DNA of 64,000 nt from Martelella alba (GCF_006516955.1 NZ_VHLG01000013.1:82130-146129), one strand, 5' to 3'. Shown: positions 1 through 8,288, numbered from the stretch's first letter. Numbers and translations: made by a program. Notes: generated from the sequence alone by a model not told the origin.

Positions 1-406
1 TTGCCTCCAGTGTGTCAGGGGAGGCAATACTGTCCTGGCGAAGGTCATCCTGAAGCCCGCGCTGAAAGGCTGCATAATGTCGCAATGCCTGAATAACATC
101 CATCACGGGCCCCTCGGCCAGACGATACAATACGTTTTTGCCATCCCTGCGTGACTGGACGAAACCGCTTCGGCGCAATTGCTGCAGATGCTGCGATGTA
201 TTGGCAACGGACAGTCCAGAGATCTCGGCCAGACGTTCAACAGCGCGTTCTCCCTGACCGAGATGATCCAGCAAGAGCAACCTGTGCGCATTTGCAAGGG
301 CTTTGGCGTGTTCACTCAGGTCCTGATAGAATTTCAGATTGAAGTCGCTCATCTGCTCTGCCGCTGTTCTCTCGATGTCTTGATCTCCCGTCCCGCCCGG
401 AAACAT
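1..406 (-). CDS. ArsR/SmtB-type HTH regulator (3' end beyond window)
   Basis: The gene starts at 406 and runs off the left edge, so only about 135 residues are visible. They form a winged-helix ArsR fold: a helix around KALANAHRLLLLDHL, the recognition helix region SVANTSQHLQQLRRSG, and the wing RRDGKNVLYRL. No Cys is present in this part, and the classical ELCVCDL metal site is replaced by ERAVERLAEISG, so zinc or arsenic sensing at that site is unlikely. The visible end (DDLRQDSIASPDTLEA) is where many ArsR proteins of this type continue into a rhodanese domain; that is inference because the rest is outside the window. ATG 406 has AAAGG about 8 nt upstream; an internal ATG at 352 is an alternative start. 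It diverges from trxB, which it may control. Confidence 0.85.
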   Translation of the reverse strand, partial: MFPGGTGDQDIERTAAEQMSDFNLKFYQDLSEHAKALANAHRLLLLDHLGQGERAVERLAEISGLSVANTSQHLQQLRRSGFVQSRRDGKNVLYRLAEGPVMDVIQALRHYAAFQRGLQDDLRQDSIASPDTLEA

Positions 407-487
407 CAGGTTCGCCTTTCGGGTTGCGTATAGCGCCCGTCTGGATCGGATCGGCAGGGCATGACAGACAAATTAATTCCATCTCAG

Positions 488-497
488 AATATATATT
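488..497. promoter_or_regulatory. AT-rich palindrome between arsR-type gene and trxB
   Basis: AATATATATT is a perfect 10-bp palindrome in an AT-rich 130-bp divergent intergenic region of an otherwise GC-rich window. ArsR-family repressors often bind AT-rich dyads between their own gene and a divergent target, so this is a candidate operator. No experiment or second copy supports it. Confidence 0.25.
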
Positions 498-538
498 GAT
501 ACAGAAATAGAACTTAAACCACTCTATCAAGAGCATAT

Positions 539-1513
539 ATGACCTTTAGCACAATGAACGGCAAGGTCATGCACAGAAAGCTTATCATTATCGGCGCCGG
601 TCCGGCCGGCTACACCGCTGCCATCTACGCCGCGCGCGCAGGGCTGTCTCCTTTGCTCCTGACGGGACTGGAACCGGGCGGTCAGCTCACCATCACCACG
701 GATGTTGAAAACTATCCCGGTTTCGCCGACGCCATTCAGGGGCCATGGCTCGTTGAGCAGATGCGCGATCAGGCACTCAGAATGGGAACAGAGATCGTCT
801 CGGACCTTGTTACCAGGGCTGAGCTTGATGTGGGGCTCCGGCTCCACTGTGACAGCGGCGCTGAATATTCCGCCTCTGCCCTGATCATTGCCACCGGCGC
901 CAGGGCGCGCTGGCTGGGCCTGCCATCTGAAACCCTTTACCAGGGCGGTGGCGTTTCTGCCTGCGCCACATGTGACGGCTTCTTCTACCGGGGACGGACA
1001 GTGGTGGTCGTGGGCGGAGGCAATACCGCCGTCGAAGAAGCGCTGTTTCTTGCAGGCATCGCTGGCCGGGTGATCCTGGTTCATCGCCGCGACAGTCTGC
1101 GCGCCGAGAAAGTCATGCAGCAACGTCTTTTTGCCCACCCGAAGATCGAGGTGATCTGGAACGCAGAAATTGCCGAGATCACCGGGACTGAGACGCCTCG
1201 GATCGTCACCGGCATCCAGCTTCGCGATACCCGCAGCGGCGATCTGAAAGAGATCGCCACCGATGGCGTCTTCATTGCCATCGGCCACAGCCCGGCAACC
1301 GCTCTCTTCGCCGGTCAGCTGGCACTGAAACCGGGCGGCTATATCAGCACCGCTCCCGACAGCACAGCGACCACGATACCGGGCGTCTTTGCCGCTGGCG
1401 ACGTCGCCGACGACCGGTTTCGCCAGGCGGTAACAGCGGCAGGCCAGGGATGCGTGGCAGCCCTTGAGGCCGAGCAATATCTTGCCGGCCTGCCCGATCA
1501 ACGCGCTGCGTGA
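539..1513 (+). CDS. trxB: Thioredoxin reductase
   Basis: NADPH-dependent FAD enzyme that reduces thioredoxin in the cytoplasm. The 324-residue product has the FAD-binding GAGPAG at residues 19-24, the redox pair CATC (C142/C145) followed by DGFFYRG, the NADP-binding GGGNTAVEEA with the HRRDSLRAEK specificity segment, and the C-terminal FAD motif GDVADDRFRQAVTAAGQG. Length is normal for low-molecular-weight TrxB. ATG 539 has AAGAG 6 nt upstream and adds a short leader; ATG 569 (MHRKL) is an alternative. It leads a three-gene unit with a thioredoxin (27-bp gap) and an OsmC-like peroxidase (12-bp gap), divergent from an ArsR-type regulator, so it is probably an inducible stress copy. Confidence 0.95.
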   Translation: MTFSTMNGKVMHRKLIIIGAGPAGYTAAIYAARAGLSPLLLTGLEPGGQLTITTDVENYPGFADAIQGPWLVEQMRDQALRMGTEIVSDLVTRAELDVGLRLHCDSGAEYSASALIIATGARARWLGLPSETLYQGGGVSACATCDGFFYRGRTVVVVGGGNTAVEEALFLAGIAGRVILVHRRDSLRAEKVMQQRLFAHPKIEVIWNAEIAEITGTETPRIVTGIQLRDTRSGDLKEIATDGVFIAIGHSPATALFAGQLALKPGGYISTAPDSTATTIPGVFAAGDVADDRFRQAVTAAGQGCVAALEAEQYLAGLPDQRAA

Positions 1514-1540
1514 CAATACCGAAACACCAAGGAGAAATTC

Positions 1541-1864
1541 ATGTCCAACGTTACCAAACTCGACAGCAATAACTTCAACAGCTTCATGGAAGGCACCGGC
1601 TCGGTGAAGGTGCTTCGTTTCTGGGCAACCTGGTGCAGGCCCTGCATCGCCCTGGAACCGATCTACAACGATGTTGCGACAGAACTGAAGGATGATGCCG
1701 CCTTTGCAGAAGTCGACATCGATGTCGCGCCTGAAATCGCCGGCGCCTTTGGCATCCGCTCCGTTCCAACAGTGATCATATTCAAGGATGGCAAGCCGGT
1801 TCAAGGCGTTGTCGGGCTCAATCCGAAGGAACGCTATACCACGGCAATCAAGGCAGCAGCCTGA
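1541..1864 (+). CDS. trxA: Thioredoxin with WCRPC active site
   Basis: A 107-residue thioredoxin fold with the active site WATWCRPC (C32/C35) and the cis-proline region IRSVPTVIIFKDGK. It should pass electrons from the upstream thioredoxin reductase to protein disulfides or to the downstream OsmC-type peroxidase. The residue between W-C and P-C is Arg instead of the usual Gly (WCGPC). In the thioredoxin family this position tunes redox potential, so it may be a dedicated rather than general thioredoxin. RBS AAGGAG sits about 7 nt before the ATG. Confidence 0.93.
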   Translation: MSNVTKLDSNNFNSFMEGTGSVKVLRFWATWCRPCIALEPIYNDVATELKDDAAFAEVDIDVAPEIAGAFGIRSVPTVIIFKDGKPVQGVVGLNPKERYTTAIKAAA

Positions 1865-1876
1865 AAGGACAAGACA

Positions 1877-2308
1877 ATGGCAGAGATGAAACTGACCGCT
1901 GCATGGCAGGGTGATTTCAAGGGTCAGGGCAAGATTTCCGGCGACGGCTGGGATGTCACCATCGGCATTCCGGCAGATCTTGGCGGCAGCGGCGCGGGCG
2001 CCGATCCGAAACAGCTCTACACGGCTTCCACGCTGGCATGCTTCACTGCGACCCTGCGCGCCATCACGGCCAGCAAGAAAATCCCCGTGGAAACACTTGC
2101 CGTGGAGACATCAGCGGTCGCCACCGACGAAGCCTTCTCGATTGAACATACGGCAGTTCTTCAGTTGAAAAATACCGCAAGCGAAAGTGATATCGCAGCA
2201 GCTGAGCGCGCAGTCGAGACTGCGGACAAGATATGCGCCGTCGGCAATCTGGCACGCAAGGCGGGCGTTTCGATCCATGCCAAGGCGAATATTTCGATCG
2301 CGCCCTGA
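1877..2308 (+). CDS. OsmC/Ohr-family peroxidase
   Basis: A 143-residue OsmC-like protein. The two family cysteines are visible as LACF (C55) and KICAVGN (C120). OsmC/Ohr proteins are cytoplasmic thiol peroxidases for organic hydroperoxides, and some reduce protein persulfides. The early motif GADPKQLYTASTLAC is typical of the Ohr/OsmC fold. It is the last gene of the trxB-trxA unit, 12 bp downstream, consistent with thioredoxin recycling. I cannot separate OsmC from Ohr subtype by eye. Confidence 0.88.
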   Translation: MAEMKLTAAWQGDFKGQGKISGDGWDVTIGIPADLGGSGAGADPKQLYTASTLACFTATLRAITASKKIPVETLAVETSAVATDEAFSIEHTAVLQLKNTASESDIAAAERAVETADKICAVGNLARKAGVSIHAKANISIAP

Positions 2309-2718
2309 TTGGCGCTCGACGCGTCAAATCATCTATCGGCGCATCAATCATCCGGCACCTCATCTCCATTCTTGAAAAGCTCAGGCGGGGCCGCGATCAC
2401 GGCATTGGGGTCCCGCCGCCGGTCCATCCCGCCGCATCGCAAAACGGATCCGCCAGCTAGAGCTGGAAGATGATGCATTCCACGCGATCAAGCAGCACAG
2501 AGTGTCATTTCCATTTTAGGGGCGTGAACACTGTTTCAAGACGAAACAGATGTGATCTTCGATCGAACTCGACATGCCTCTTAATCTATACGTCTTACGC
2601 AGCCCCATATTGTAAACGGTGCGCACTTTAATCTCGATCGATTTATTCGCATTTGTCAGAAATTCATTATCTGCATATCGAAAAAACAGGCCATCCCACA
2701 TATCGGTGAAGACAATGA

Positions 2719-2746
2719 CAGAGCCGCCTTTACGAGGGCGGCTCTG
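2719..2746 (+). terminator. Stem-loop, possible terminator
   Basis: Perfect 10-bp stem CAGAGCCGCC / GGCGGCTCTG with an 8-base loop. It is followed only by a weak T-run (CTGCTGTTTG) and lies 410 bp after the OsmC-like gene, so assignment as its terminator is tentative. Confidence 0.35.
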
Positions 2747-2930
2747 CTGCTGTTTGACTGAAAATTCCGGAGACGCCGGCCGGCACGCACATTCAGCAGA
2801 GATCATGAAGGGATATGAACCCGCCACCCGCCGCGCCGGCAGCGTTCCTCACCGCATGTTCCGAGACGCCGCGCCCGCACCGCCATTGAAAGGCGCAAGG
2901 GCTCTCCCCCGCGCTTTCAGTTTTCATGCA

Positions 2931-2946
2931 GGCTCCGTTCGGAGCC
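2931..2946 (-). terminator. Short stem-loop after the nagB-like gene
   Basis: GGCTCC / GGAGCC with a 4-base loop lies 10 bp beyond the stop codon of the minus-strand nagB-like gene. No strong T-tract follows, so termination efficiency is uncertain. Confidence 0.35.
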
Positions 2947-2955
2947 ACAAAGGTC

Positions 2956-3717
2956 TCAGCGATCGAGGAGCGAGGCCGCATCCTGATTGAGGTAAAGCGT
3001 TGCCTGCGGCGTCTTCTTCAGCAGTGAAGCCGGGCACATGAAGGTAACCGGCCCCTCAAGCGCCGTCTTGATCACCGGCGCCTTGTCCTTTTCATGAACC
3101 AGCGCCAGCACCCGGCCCGGTTTCAGGAGCGCATGCATGGTCAGTGACAGGCCATATTTCGGAACCGCATCCATGGTTTTGAAGATACCGTTCTTGAACA
3201 CCTGCCCACGGGTCGTCGGATCAAGGGCAACAACACGGATCACGTCCTTGGTATCAAAATCTGCCGGCGGGTCATTGAAGGCCAGATGCCCGCTTTCACC
3301 AATACCGACAACGCAGAGCACGGGCTGGTGATCGTTGTAGATCTTGGTATAGCGGGCAAGCTCATCTTCCAGAGAGGGAGCTGCACCATTCATCGGATAG
3401 AAGGCCTTCGGCTTCACCTCGTTCAGCAGATGCTTACGCATACGCGACGCACCGCTTTCCTCCTGGCTCTCATGAACACCCATATAGGTATCGACATGCA
3501 GAACGGTGATCTTGCTCCATTCGATATCATTGCGCGCCTTGATGGCCGTGAAAAACTGAGGCTGGGCAGCGCCGAGCGCCATGATGATGCAGATTTCGTC
3601 CTTCTTGGCGAGTTCCGCCTTGATGGTGGTTGCCAGCGCTTCTGCGGCCGCTTCACCCTGCTCCTGGTCGGTTGAACCGACCAGAACCTCAAGCTCTCCA
3701 TATTTCAGATGTTCCAT
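2956..3717 (-). CDS. nagB: NagB-like glucosamine-6-phosphate deaminase family protein
   Basis: A 253-residue protein of the NagB/6-phosphogluconolactonase fold. Family marks are HVDTYMG (D76, the position of the catalytic base in the E. coli DEY motif), VVGIGESGHLAFNDP (H144) and the C-terminal ALEGPVTFMCPASLL segment. NagB converts glucosamine-6-phosphate to fructose-6-phosphate and ammonia. The match is altered at key places: the E. coli DGHIAFNE active-site string reads SGHLAFND here, so the catalytic Asp and Glu positions carry Ser142 and Asp149, and the usual phosphate loop TGGTP reads LGAAQP. The true substrate may therefore differ. It is the last gene of the PvcA/ROK operon, after a 124-bp gap that holds an inverted repeat, and could also have its own promoter. 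Confidence 0.82.
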   Translation of the reverse strand: MEHLKYGELEVLVGSTDQEQGEAAAEALATTIKAELAKKDEICIIMALGAAQPQFFTAIKARNDIEWSKITVLHVDTYMGVHESQEESGASRMRKHLLNEVKPKAFYPMNGAAPSLEDELARYTKIYNDHQPVLCVVGIGESGHLAFNDPPADFDTKDVIRVVALDPTTRGQVFKNGIFKTMDAVPKYGLSLTMHALLKPGRVLALVHEKDKAPVIKTALEGPVTFMCPASLLKKTPQATLYLNQDAASLLDR

Positions 3718-3750
3718 TTTTCTTCCTTTCAGTAGTCATTGCTGGTCGCC

Positions 3751-3774
3751 GAAAAGACACGACCGGTCCTTTTC
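3751..3774. promoter_or_regulatory. Inverted repeat upstream of the nagB-like gene
   Basis: GAAAAG and CTTTTC flank a 12-bp spacer in the gap between the GntR and nagB-like genes. The arms resemble the AAAGGGA / TCCCTTT dyad upstream of the whole operon at 9241-9263, so both may be sites for the GntR protein encoded here. This is inference from two similar dyads. Confidence 0.3.
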
Positions 3775-3841
3775 AGCCTGCGGCATCACCGCCGGCTGAA
3801 TTGCGTGAAGACTTGTTCTTCAGTCTCTGGCTATTGAGGCG

Positions 3842-4624
3842 TCAGCCCCGTTCTTGCCTCGGCGCATAGCGAACGCCGAAGGGGAAGGTCACATTGAACT
3901 CGATTTCGAGGTCGACGAAGGTTTCCTCGAGAAAACGGTCGATGAGACAATGATCCTTCTGCCGGATCGCCTGCAACTGCCGTGTATGCACTTCGATCAT
4001 ATGCTGCGCCCGATCCTCGGTCTGGCTGAGCGCACCGCGAAGCGGGTTGAGCTCGCGATAGATGCCGTTCATCGTCCGTCGCAGCACCTGATTGCCCGTT
4101 GCATGAGCGATACGGCGGTGAAACATGCCATCGGCCTGCAGCACAATATTCGGCTGATCAATATGCTTCTGCATCAGCACGATCGTATCGGCGATCTGGT
4201 CCAGCTCGCGATCGGAGGCATTTTCCGCAGCCATATGATAGACGATCGGCTCAATCATCCGGCGCGCCGTGATCAGTTCGGCAACATGATCGGCCTCCAG
4301 TGCAATCTTCTGTCCCAGCACTTCGGCAGGGATCATTTCCGAGGCAACGAAAATGCCGCCGGCCTGCCCTGGACGGATCAGCAGCACGCCGGAATTTTCG
4401 AGAACCCGCAGCGCCTGGCGCAGCGTCGGGCGCGAGACCTGAAGCATCTCGGCCATATCTTTTTCATTCGGCAGGCGATCGCCCTGAACCAGCCCTTCAG
4501 CATCGATGGCATCGACAATGCGCTCGATGATGGTCTGGAATGTCCGGTGTACGGTGATTGGCTTGAACGCGCCGGAACTGTCTTTTCCGAACGGTTTGGC
4601 TCCCGACTGACTGGGTCGCATCAA
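3842..4624 (-). CDS. GntR-family (FadR/FCD) transcriptional regulator
   Basis: A 260-residue regulator with an N-terminal winged helix (about residues 25-95; NEKDMAEMLQVSRPTLRQALRVLENSGVL split across helices) and a C-terminal all-helical FCD ligand-binding domain rich in Arg/His such as TARRMIEPIVYHMA and FHRRIAHATG. FCD domains usually bind a carboxylate or sugar acid, often with a metal. It overlaps the ROK gene by 4 bp and lies inside the minus-strand operon, so it most likely controls that operon in response to its substrate. Effector unknown. Confidence 0.88.
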   Translation of the reverse strand: MMRPSQSGAKPFGKDSSGAFKPITVHRTFQTIIERIVDAIDAEGLVQGDRLPNEKDMAEMLQVSRPTLRQALRVLENSGVLLIRPGQAGGIFVASEMIPAEVLGQKIALEADHVAELITARRMIEPIVYHMAAENASDRELDQIADTIVLMQKHIDQPNIVLQADGMFHRRIAHATGNQVLRRTMNGIYRELNPLRGALSQTEDRAQHMIEVHTRQLQAIRQKDHCLIDRFLEETFVDLEIEFNVTFPFGVRYAPRQERG

Positions 4625-5496
4625 AACGCCTCTTCCCTCTCCTTAAGCCCCAGGATCACACCGCGCTCTGCGGCATGATCGAGAGGTGAAATCGCGATCT
4701 CGGCGACAAACGGCTTTGAAAGGCCATCATGGTAGACATCGCTTGCCGGGCCGAGAAAATCCGACGCCGCATGCTTGATCGAACCGTTGATGGCAATTCT
4801 CTCCGGATGGTAGAATCGCGAGATCATCTGCATGGTTTCCCCGAGATAGCGCGCAAAGATGCGCACCGTTTTCTGTGCCGCCGCCTCTCCTAGCCGCGCA
4901 CGCGCAAAGATTGTTACGGCTTCCGCACGATCTTCACAAAGTTTTTCGTATATTTCCCGCATGCCGCGCCCGCACACCGTGCGATCCAGCGAGCGATATT
5001 CGCCCAGTTCCTCGACATAGACCGGCTGTTCGGAAATCAGGCCTGCCGCATAGCTGCCACGCAGCACCGCCCCATCATAAAAGCCGATCCCGATCCCCGT
5101 GCCGATGTTGAGCAATGCCACAGGCCTGTCGCGCGATGCCTCAACGAGGCGCGCTTCGGCGATACCCATGGCATGAAGATCATCATCGGCGTGAACTGTC
5201 TTCTTCAGTCGTTCGGCCAGATAGGCCTGCAACGGAAAGTCGACAAGGCCGCCCATCAGTGAGGAATAGACCACATGCCCCCGGTCGAGAATTCCGTTGA
5301 GGGAAACCCCGACCCTTGCGACACCCGGCGGACAGACAGCCTCGATCAGCGATGCCAGGTCCTGAGCGAAAGCCTTGGTGCCGCGCCGCATCAGCGCCGT
5401 TGGCGTGCGCCCGAGCGGCAGGACATGGTTATCTTCGTCAATGAGACAATACTGGATCTTGGTGCCACCAATATCCACGCAGAAATCCACTGTCAT
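4621..5496 (-). CDS. ROK-family sugar kinase
   Basis: A 291-residue ROK protein. It has the ATP phosphate-binding DIGGTK at residues 8-13, a second nucleotide loop LNIGTGIGIGF (about 129-139) and the segment HADDDLHAMGIAEA (102-115), where D105 fits the catalytic Asp of the usual NDAN motif. There is no HTH, so it is a kinase and not a repressor. The zinc-binding motif of classical ROK kinases is degenerate: GH is absent and only CGRGMREIY remains. Likely role: phosphorylate an imported amino sugar or sugar before the NagB-like step. It overlaps the PvcA-like gene by 4 bp and the GntR gene by 4 bp, so the three are translationally coupled. Confidence 0.85.
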   Translation of the reverse strand: MTVDFCVDIGGTKIQYCLIDEDNHVLPLGRTPTALMRRGTKAFAQDLASLIEAVCPPGVARVGVSLNGILDRGHVVYSSLMGGLVDFPLQAYLAERLKKTVHADDDLHAMGIAEARLVEASRDRPVALLNIGTGIGIGFYDGAVLRGSYAAGLISEQPVYVEELGEYRSLDRTVCGRGMREIYEKLCEDRAEAVTIFARARLGEAAAQKTVRIFARYLGETMQMISRFYHPERIAINGSIKHAASDFLGPASDVYHDGLSKPFVAEIAISPLDHAAERGVILGLKEREEAF

Positions 5497-6602
5497 CCAA
5501 GCACCCGATAGCCGATCGGCGCCGGATCGGCTTCGCCGTCAAGATGAAGCGCCTCCAGAGCCATGTTCTCCATGCCGCCGAGATAACGGATCGTCCAGCG
5601 CCCGTCGGCGCCAAGCACCGGCACACCATGATAAGGCAGGATCTTCGACCAGCTATTGACCGGCGTCACCGCCAGATTTTCGGGTTTCGGCGAGACGGTC
5701 AGCTTCAGCGCATTGGGTCTGAGATTATGCAGATAGCCCGTCGAGTCCCTGAGATTGATGATGGCGCGATAGGCAAAGACCTGCCGGTGCGCGACCTTTT
5801 CGATATAGTCACGGACATAGCGCAGCGCCGATTCCGTCTGATCCGGATCATAGGCGGCGGCCAGCAGCTCCGGCTCGTAATCCTGTGTCGGAACCGATGT
5901 GCGCGATGCCTTCACCGTCGTGGCATAGGCATCGACGATCCCGGCTTCTCCCTGGGCATGCAGCTCGCGCAAGCGCTCCTGCTCATGGATCCAGCGCGCC
6001 TCGAAATTGGGGATATCGCTGACCATCGTATCCAGGCTGTGAAACGTCACCCGTTGCGGATCGACACCGGACACTGCAACGCTCGCTGCAATACCGGCAC
6101 GGTAGGCAGCAATATCCTCGGGCGGCACGCCCTGGCAGCGGCCGAGAATGCCTTCTTCAAGGATCGTCAGGCGGGCGCCCGGCGCATAGACAGCGCCAAC
6201 GGCGTCAAGGACTGCCTGAAACCGGCGCAGCATCAACGCCTCTCCGAGATCCGGCGCCTTGCGGTCCGTCTTCAGCGGATTGGGCGACTTGTAGGGAAAG
6301 GCCATCGACACGAATTCAAGCGGCTTGCCGGCCTCGACAAAGTGGCCGATCTTTTGCAGCCAGGTCTGACGATTGGCCGGAATGAAAGACGGATCGCCGA
6401 ACAGTACTTCCGGATCTTCGAAGATCGACAGGATCCGCTCCTGCGTCGTGCCGTTACTGGCAGCAGTAATGACGATATCATTGCCAAGCAGCAGGGCATT
6501 GAGCGCTTCGGCCTTTGCGACCGTCTTCTTCTCGATCTTCGGCGGCGTGAAACGCTTCGGCAATTCGGCGTTGACGTAAATATAGGGGCTGGGCATCGGC
6601 AA
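5493..6602 (-). CDS. DIT1/PvcA (isonitrile synthase) family enzyme
   Basis: A 369-residue protein that I assign to the DIT1_PvcA family. Visible marks are FPYKSPNPLKT at residues 102-112, PDLGE at 117-121, a downstream EEGILGRCQGVPPEDIAAY block at the position of the family's DGRVF-type segment, and a C-terminal LKLTVSP...ILPYHGVPV block matching the family's RLSIHPS...TPWH pattern. Characterised members (PvcA, IsnA) condense the amino group of Tyr or Trp with ribulose-5-phosphate to form an isonitrile; yeast Dit1 acts in dityrosine formation. No PvcB-type iron/2-oxoglutarate oxygenase is adjacent. Instead the gene sits between an amino-acid-type importer and a sugar kinase, overlapping the kinase by 4 bp. 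The DGRVF and TPWH signatures differ, so the reaction may be different. Family assignment fairly sure, reaction unknown. Confidence 0.78.
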   Translation of the reverse strand: MPMPSPYIYVNAELPKRFTPPKIEKKTVAKAEALNALLLGNDIVITAASNGTTQERILSIFEDPEVLFGDPSFIPANRQTWLQKIGHFVEAGKPLEFVSMAFPYKSPNPLKTDRKAPDLGEALMLRRFQAVLDAVGAVYAPGARLTILEEGILGRCQGVPPEDIAAYRAGIAASVAVSGVDPQRVTFHSLDTMVSDIPNFEARWIHEQERLRELHAQGEAGIVDAYATTVKASRTSVPTQDYEPELLAAAYDPDQTESALRYVRDYIEKVAHRQVFAYRAIINLRDSTGYLHNLRPNALKLTVSPKPENLAVTPVNSWSKILPYHGVPVLGADGRWTIRYLGGMENMALEALHLDGEADPAPIGYRVLG

Positions 6603-6608
6603 TCTTCT

Positions 6609-7403
6609 TTACTGACGGATCCGCGACAGGAATTCTGTCGTGCGCGGATGCTTGGAATTGCGGATCACGTCCGATGGCACACCGGCTTCGGCAACACGGC
6701 CGTGATCAATGAAATAGAGCATGTCGCCAACTTCCTCGGCGAAGGTGATTTCGTGGGTCACGACCATCATGGTCATGCCGTCGCGGATCAGATCCCGCAT
6801 CACGGCCAGCACCTCACCGACCAGTTCCGGATCGAGGGCCGATGTCGGCTCGTCGAACAGGACAAGTGAAGGATTGGCAGCAATCGCCCGGGCGATGGCG
6901 ACGCGCTGCTGCTGACCGCCGGATAGCTGCGCCGGAAAGGCATCTGCGCGATTGGCAAGGCCGACGCGTTCCAGCAGCAGCTTGCCGCGTTCAAACGCCT
7001 CGTCGCGGTTCATCTTCAAGACCATGCGCAGCCCGGCGGTGACATTTTCAAGCGCGGTCATGTTCGGAAACAGGTTGAAACGCTGGAACACCATGCCGAT
7101 GCTGCCGCGCCGGCGGGCCGTGGTTTTCGGATGCGCCTCGACAAATCGATTTCCACGCCGCTCCGCGCCGACGAGATAGTCCTCGACCCAGAGCTGACCG
7201 CCCTCATAGCTTTCAAGGCTGTTGACGCAGCGAAGCAGCGTGCTCTTGCCGGACCCCGACGGGCCGATGACAAAGGCCGCCTGGGCGCGTTTGACGGTCA
7301 GGTCAATGCCCTTCAGCACTTCGAGATGACCGTAATTCTTCTTCAGGTCGTGAATGCGGATGACATCGTCCGCCTGCCCTGAAGCGGGCATATCGTGAAC
7401 CAT
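6609..7403 (-). CDS. Polar amino acid-type ABC transporter ATPase
   Basis: An ATP-binding subunit of the GlnQ/HisP type: Walker A GPSGSGKST, signature LSGGQQQRVAIARA, Walker B LVLFDEPTSALD and the H-loop VVTHE. It powers import through the membrane subunit encoded just upstream (9-bp gap) with the binding protein at 8306-9205. I chose ATG 7403 because AGGAG lies 6 nt before it; the ATG at 7409 directly abuts the same AGGAG. Six bp separate it from the PvcA-like gene, so transporter and enzyme are one operon. Confidence 0.92.
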   Translation of the reverse strand: MVHDMPASGQADDVIRIHDLKKNYGHLEVLKGIDLTVKRAQAAFVIGPSGSGKSTLLRCVNSLESYEGGQLWVEDYLVGAERRGNRFVEAHPKTTARRRGSIGMVFQRFNLFPNMTALENVTAGLRMVLKMNRDEAFERGKLLLERVGLANRADAFPAQLSGGQQQRVAIARAIAANPSLVLFDEPTSALDPELVGEVLAVMRDLIRDGMTMMVVTHEITFAEEVGDMLYFIDHGRVAEAGVPSDVIRNSKHPRTTEFLSRIRQ

Positions 7404-7412
7404 GTTCATCTC

Positions 7413-8288
7413 CTATTTCTCTGCCGTCACGGTCCGGCGCTTCGTGCTGGCACTGCGCGCCAGCCGCTTCTCCAGCCAGGCCTGGCCAAGCGAGGCGATC
7501 GACACGAGGATCAAGTACCAGATGGACGCCACCATCAGCATTTCGATCACGTAGAAGGTCTGAGCGGCGATGCTTTGCGTCGTTCCGAGGATTTCCCGCG
7601 TGCCGATGACATAGACGAGCGACGTGGACTTCAAGAGGTCGATGGCGAGATTTCCGGCCGTTGGAATAATCACCCGGACGGCCTGTGGCAGCACGATTTT
7701 CATCAGCGCGTGCCCCGGCGTCATGCCGATCGAAAGCGCCGCCTCGGTCTGGCCGGGATCGACAGAGATCAGGCCGCCGCGAATGATCTCGCACATGAAG
7801 GCCGAGACATTCAGAAACAGGCCAAGAAGCGCCGCCGTCGTCGGGTTGATCAGGCTGTTGGTGGCAATCGCGTGACCAGCGATCTCGATCTTGGGAAGGA
7901 AAAGCCCGAGATTGAACCAGAAAACGATCTGCACCAGCAGCGGCGTCCCGCGGAAAAACCAGATATAGACCGAGGCGATCACCTCAAGCACCGGATTGCG
8001 CGAGATCCGCATGGCGGCGAGCAATGTGCCAAGGACGAGCGAGCCAACGAAGGATACGACGGTCAGCACCAGGGTCGTGCGAACGCCCTTCAGAACCACA
8101 TCCGAAACCATATAGTCAGCCACGACATTCCAGCGGATCTGGCCACTGCCAAGAACGATCCAGGCCGCGACACATACGACAGCAACGGCGATGAGGGCGA
8201 AGATGATGTTGCGGATCAGAGGTCCCGACCTGCGATGAATATGCAGGCCGGTCTCCAGTGTGGGATGAGATATGATCTCATGTGTCAT
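7413..8288 (-). CDS. Polar amino acid-type ABC transporter permease
   Basis: A 291-residue HisM/GlnP-type permease with the EAA-loop segment EAALSIGMTPGHALMKIVLPQA and the early motif WFFRGTPLLVQIVFW characteristic of the polar amino acid family. It has about 5-6 membrane segments. Only one permease gene is present, so it probably acts as a homodimer. It follows the binding-protein gene by 17 bp and precedes the ATPase by 9 bp. The N-terminus (about 30 residues before the first helix) is longer than in short family members. Confidence 0.9.
   Translation of the reverse strand: MTHEIISHPTLETGLHIHRRSGPLIRNIIFALIAVAVVCVAAWIVLGSGQIRWNVVADYMVSDVVLKGVRTTLVLTVVSFVGSLVLGTLLAAMRISRNPVLEVIASVYIWFFRGTPLLVQIVFWFNLGLFLPKIEIAGHAIATNSLINPTTAALLGLFLNVSAFMCEIIRGGLISVDPGQTEAALSIGMTPGHALMKIVLPQAVRVIIPTAGNLAIDLLKSTSLVYVIGTREILGTTQSIAAQTFYVIEMLMVASIWYLILVSIASLGQAWLEKRLARSASTKRRTVTAEK

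Larger units (their letters stand above)
2309..2955. other. Intergenic region without a recognised gene
   Basis: About 650 bp between the convergent osmC-like gene and nagB-like gene. Open frames of about 100 codons exist on both strands (plus 2619-2990; minus 2516-2827) but none has a recognisable domain or good ribosome binding site. The stretch 2500-2700 is clearly AT-richer than its surroundings, which may mark a decayed insertion. Two hairpins, listed separately, lie in it. Confidence 0.5.

Noticed and set aside
527..1804. 425-codon open frame on the minus strand opposite trxB and trxA
   Set aside because: Mirror frame of clear coding genes; no domain recognised.
5544..6869. 441-codon plus-strand frame opposite the PvcA-like gene
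   Set aside because: Antisense shadow in GC-rich DNA; low-complexity Arg/His/Gln composition and no ribosome binding site.
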